A stretch of DNA of 43,337 nt from Thermoplasmata archaeon (GTDB lineage: Archaea > Thermoplasmatota > Thermoplasmata > RBG-16-68-12 > JAGMCJ01): assembly GCA_023136265.1 (NCBI GenBank), contig JAGLRN010000057.1, forward strand, positions 1-43,337, written 5' to 3'. A model generated the notes under the pieces. The model searched no databases. It had not been told where the DNA came from and worked only from the letters and a program-made list of their open reading frames with translations. The position numbers were made by a program, and so were the translations under genes. Within the stretch, counting starts at the first letter, position 1. The number at the start of each line of letters is the position of its first letter. Of this stretch, positions 40,799 to 43,337 are shown in pieces.

Positions 40799-43337
40799 AT
40801 GATACGATTCGAGAGAAGCAGGTTCAGCCTGATGCTCTGTGTCGCTGTGTTCTTGACCATGTTCCAGATTCTGCCCTGGAATGCGAGCGCCCAATTGGCG
40901 ACGGTAACTTCTGAGCCTTACATTTTCGTGCCAAATGGGGAAGGTGCAGAATTGCTCCTTGACAGCCAGGACAGTCTACACTGGCTCCATGTAGTGAGCG
41001 GTGACTTGTACTTCCGGCGGTACAACTCGTCTCACCTGCTGGAGATCCCTGATAAGCCTCTGTATCTCAATGGCACAAATGAGAGGGTCGACGCGGAGTG
41101 GGATGACGCGGGCAACATACACTTCACGTGGGCAACGGACTATTTCGGTGACCAAAGCGTGATGTACGCGAAAATCGACACGAACGGCGATTTCCTTGTG
41201 CCCCCGATTAAGCTTTCCGGTAACAACACCGATAGAGACTACTCTTCGGCAATCGCAGTCAATTCTCTGGGGCAAGCCTATGTTGCCTGGAACTACTGGT
41301 GGAATCCTCCACTTGGCGTTATCGACAAAGACGTTCTCTACGCGAAGATTGATTCAGATGGAAGCATAGTCTTCACCCAGCAGTACGTCGCACCCGCGGG
41401 CTGGGACACGGCGTTTTATGCCAAGAAAGACATTGTCGTGGATAGGGCCGACAATGTCCATGTAATATTCGACCGCATCTACTCGAACTGGGACATCGAG
41501 ATTTACTACAAGAAGTACGCAAGCGACGGGACGGTACTTGTGAGTGAGAAGAAGCTGATCCCGACCGTGTTCGAGAACACTGCCAGCGCCATGGAAGCTG
41601 TGCTGGACTCCCAGGACAGGATTAACATAGCCTATTCTCACGGGTTGGCGGGAATCCTTGAAGTCTTCTACACGAGAATAGACCTCCAGGGCAATATCGA
41701 GGTCGGACCGATCTCGCTCTCCGCCTTGGATGCTTTTCACTCCCATCAAGCGTACCTCGCAATGGATGCCAATGACAACAGCTACGTTTTCTGGCGAGAG
41801 AACAAAGACGGAAACGGAGAGGTCTACTATGCTGTTGTCGACCAGAATGGCACCGTTTCGCTTGACTCTACGAGGCTGACAAACACGACTGGGGACGAGG
41901 GCGTTTACTATATGGGTGCTGTCATCGATTCGTTTGACTACTGCATCTGGAGTTATTATGACAGTACTGGCACCTTCGTTGTGTATCCGTTTCCACTGCC
42001 TGAGACAACAATCGTCCTTGGTCTTCCAAGGTTCGGAGTTCTTCCCTCGTTTGTCACCAACACGACACCAGTTTCCTTCTCGGTATCTGATCCTGGGGGA
42101 AGCGGTATCAGGGGAACCTACTACCAGATCGACTCGTTGGCGTGGGTGAACTATACGGCGGCAGGTCCGTTTACAGTCGCCGCGGAGGGGACTCACACCA
42201 TTTACTACAACAGTACAGGCATGAAGGAGAATGTGGAGCCCACGAAGTCGCACGACATTGTCGTTGACAACACACCCCCAACTTCCTATGAAGTCCTGGG
42301 GGAACCGAACTACACCTCCGGACAGACCTGGATCAGCTCGGCTACGCCTATCTCCGTCCTAGCAGCCGATGGCGGCCTCATCCCAGTAGGTCTCAACTAC
42401 ACACGATATCGAACTTGGAATGGTGGTTCTTGGTCTCCTTGGGCTGACTACAGTGCTCCCTTCACGATCGGACCTGCAGAAGGCCTGAGCCACTTGGAGT
42501 TCTACTCTTCGGATCTCCTATGGAACGACGAGACCGTCCAGAATGCGACTTATATCGTCGACAACAGTCCTCCGCTGACACAACTCAGCGTCGGTGTGCC
42601 GAACTACACATCAGGAAACACTTGGATTTCTTCTTCGACATCCATCGCTCTCAGTGCGATTGACAGCGGATTGAGTCCGGTGGGCATCTCAAGGACCTCA
42701 TACAGAACATGGCAAGGCGGCTCTTGGGACAGCTGGCGGGACTATTCGATACCCTTCTCGCTCGCCACCGAGGGCACCGCGTACGTGGAGTACTATTCCA
42801 TCGACCTCCTGAACAACACTGAGGCGACGAACAACGCGACACTCATAGTGGACAACACTCCACCTGCGACACAACTCACGATAGGTGCCCCGAATCACAC
42901 GGCAACGAACACATGGGTCACATCAGCGACACCGATCACGCTCACGGCGACAGACGGAGGAACAGTACCGGTCGGCCTGAACGCCACACGCCATCGAGTC
43001 TGGGCGGGGAGCTGGGGGCCGTGGCAGGACTACACCGTGCCTTTCACGCTCGCCACGGAGGGTGTGAACATGGTTGAGTACTATTCCGTCGACCTGCTCG
43101 GAAACGATGAGTTCGTTGAGGTCCAGATCCTCATAGTCGACGACACACCACCGTCAACGTCTTTCGTCGTCGGACATCCAAGATATCGCTCGAACCCCTC
43201 ATTGTGGTGGAACGTCACTTCCGCCACACCCTTGGCGCTATCCGCTCAAGACGGAGGACCCATCCCCGTTGGAATCGCAACCATGGAATGTCGAATCATT
43301 CCATCCCCAACCTGGATCGATTGCTCATCGCCCTTCG
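40799..43337 (+). CDS. secreted repeat protein, 3' end outside the window
   Basis: Open from ATG 40799 to the last base (846 complete codons, no stop). Signal peptide with core LMLCVAVFLTMFQILPW, cleaved near NASAQ. Residues about 35-400 form a propeller-like part with repeats such as LDSQDSLHWLHV, WDDAGNIHFTWA and VDRADNVHVIF. From about 410 a tandem of 95-100-residue Ig-like units begins. Each unit has a VDNTPP or VDDTPP start, a W(I/V)(S/T)S(A/S)T-P-I stretch, DGGxxPVG, TxYRTW-x-GGSW, a Tyr-x-x-PF segment and EYYSxDLL. At least four copies are present and the last is cut by the window edge. The unit resembles OmpL47-type or glycosidase-associated Ig domains. Many Asn-x-Thr sites fit an extracellular glycoprotein. 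Confidence 0.82.
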   Translation, partial: MIRFERSRFSLMLCVAVFLTMFQILPWNASAQLATVTSEPYIFVPNGEGAELLLDSQDSLHWLHVVSGDLYFRRYNSSHLLEIPDKPLYLNGTNERVDAEWDDAGNIHFTWATDYFGDQSVMYAKIDTNGDFLVPPIKLSGNNTDRDYSSAIAVNSLGQAYVAWNYWWNPPLGVIDKDVLYAKIDSDGSIVFTQQYVAPAGWDTAFYAKKDIVVDRADNVHVIFDRIYSNWDIEIYYKKYASDGTVLVSEKKLIPTVFENTASAMEAVLDSQDRINIAYSHGLAGILEVFYTRIDLQGNIEVGPISLSALDAFHSHQAYLAMDANDNSYVFWRENKDGNGEVYYAVVDQNGTVSLDSTRLTNTTGDEGVYYMGAVIDSFDYCIWSYYDSTGTFVVYPFPLPETTIVLGLPRFGVLPSFVTNTTPVSFSVSDPGGSGIRGTYYQIDSLAWVNYTAAGPFTVAAEGTHTIYYNSTGMKENVEPTKSHDIVVDNTPPTSYEVLGEPNYTSGQTWISSATPISVLAADGGLIPVGLNYTRYRTWNGGSWSPWADYSAPFTIGPAEGLSHLEFYSSDLLWNDETVQNATYIVDNSPPLTQLSVGVPNYTSGNTWISSSTSIALSAIDSGLSPVGISRTSYRTWQGGSWDSWRDYSIPFSLATEGTAYVEYYSIDLLNNTEATNNATLIVDNTPPATQLTIGAPNHTATNTWVTSATPITLTATDGGTVPVGLNATRHRVWAGSWGPWQDYTVPFTLATEGVNMVEYYSVDLLGNDEFVEVQILIVDDTPPSTSFVVGHPRYRSNPSLWWNVTSATPLALSAQDGGPIPVGIATMECRIIPSPTWIDCSSPF

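Overview
The window is archaeal. It carries archaeal-type phosphoglycerate kinase, PCNA, transcription factor S, SRP54, archaeal S-adenosylmethionine synthetase, RNase Z and a tRNA-Tyr with a canonical intron and a C1-G72 acceptor pair. Promoters look like archaeal TATA boxes about 25 bases upstream of the start of transcription, and ribosome binding sites read GGAGGTGAT. The mix of SMC-ScpA-ScpB, a DUF835 protein, Tad/Epd-like pilus genes and CARDB surface proteins points to a Thermoplasmatota-like euryarchaeon; that placement is an inference without any search. I see no CRISPR array, transposase or rRNA.

Layout. 0-1.3 kb: pgk (minus). 1.4-7.1 kb: a DnaA-like AAA+ ATPase fused to DUF835, a zinc-ribbon/helical-repeat protein, a KaiC-like RecA-fold ATPase and a coiled-coil zinc-ribbon protein. 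7.2-13.2 kb: a 1972-residue surface protein with one C-terminal membrane segment and zinc ribbons on its cytoplasmic side. 13.2-19.7 kb (minus): a pilus operon with one pilin-like protein, two F-type membrane proteins and two different secretion ATPases. 19.8-20.0 kb: tRNA-Phe and intron-bearing tRNA-Tyr. 20.2-21.4 kb: a membrane protein with a very basic tail, then TFS. 21.4-23.2 kb: a secreted FG-GAP beta-propeller protein. 23.4-26.6 kb: PCNA, SRP54 and a COG1340-like coiled-coil protein. 26.7-30.6 kb: S-adenosylmethionine synthetase, RNase Z and histidine ammonia-lyase. 30.5-35.0 kb: a 1496-residue protein made of about 21 helical repeats and ending in a RING/PHD-like zinc finger. 35.2-40.2 kb (minus): the smc-scpA-scpB operon. 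40.2-40.8 kb: a decayed intergenic region with an epimerase remnant. 40.8 kb to the end: a secreted repeat protein that runs off the window.

How the parts may work together. Three groups stand out. (i) Chromosome maintenance: SMC-ScpA-ScpB, PCNA and the DnaA-like protein. The smc promoter and the promoter of the basic-tailed membrane protein carry the same paired GTCSGAC element at the predicted transcript 5' end, which suggests co-regulation. (ii) Cell surface: the pilus operon, the zinc-ribbon-tailed adhesin, the beta-propeller protein and the terminal repeat protein. (iii) A set of zinc-ribbon, coiled-coil and helical-repeat scaffold proteins; two of them share one repeat unit. The best candidates for undescribed biology are the DnaA-DUF835 fusion with its scaffold/KaiC-like neighbours, the shared paired element, and the two-ATPase pilus operon.

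Gene packing is tight: all five convergent gene pairs have no gap, and three share stop codons inside a CTAG palindrome. Many genes appear to start with TTG placed 3-5 bases after a GGTGAT-type ribosome binding site.
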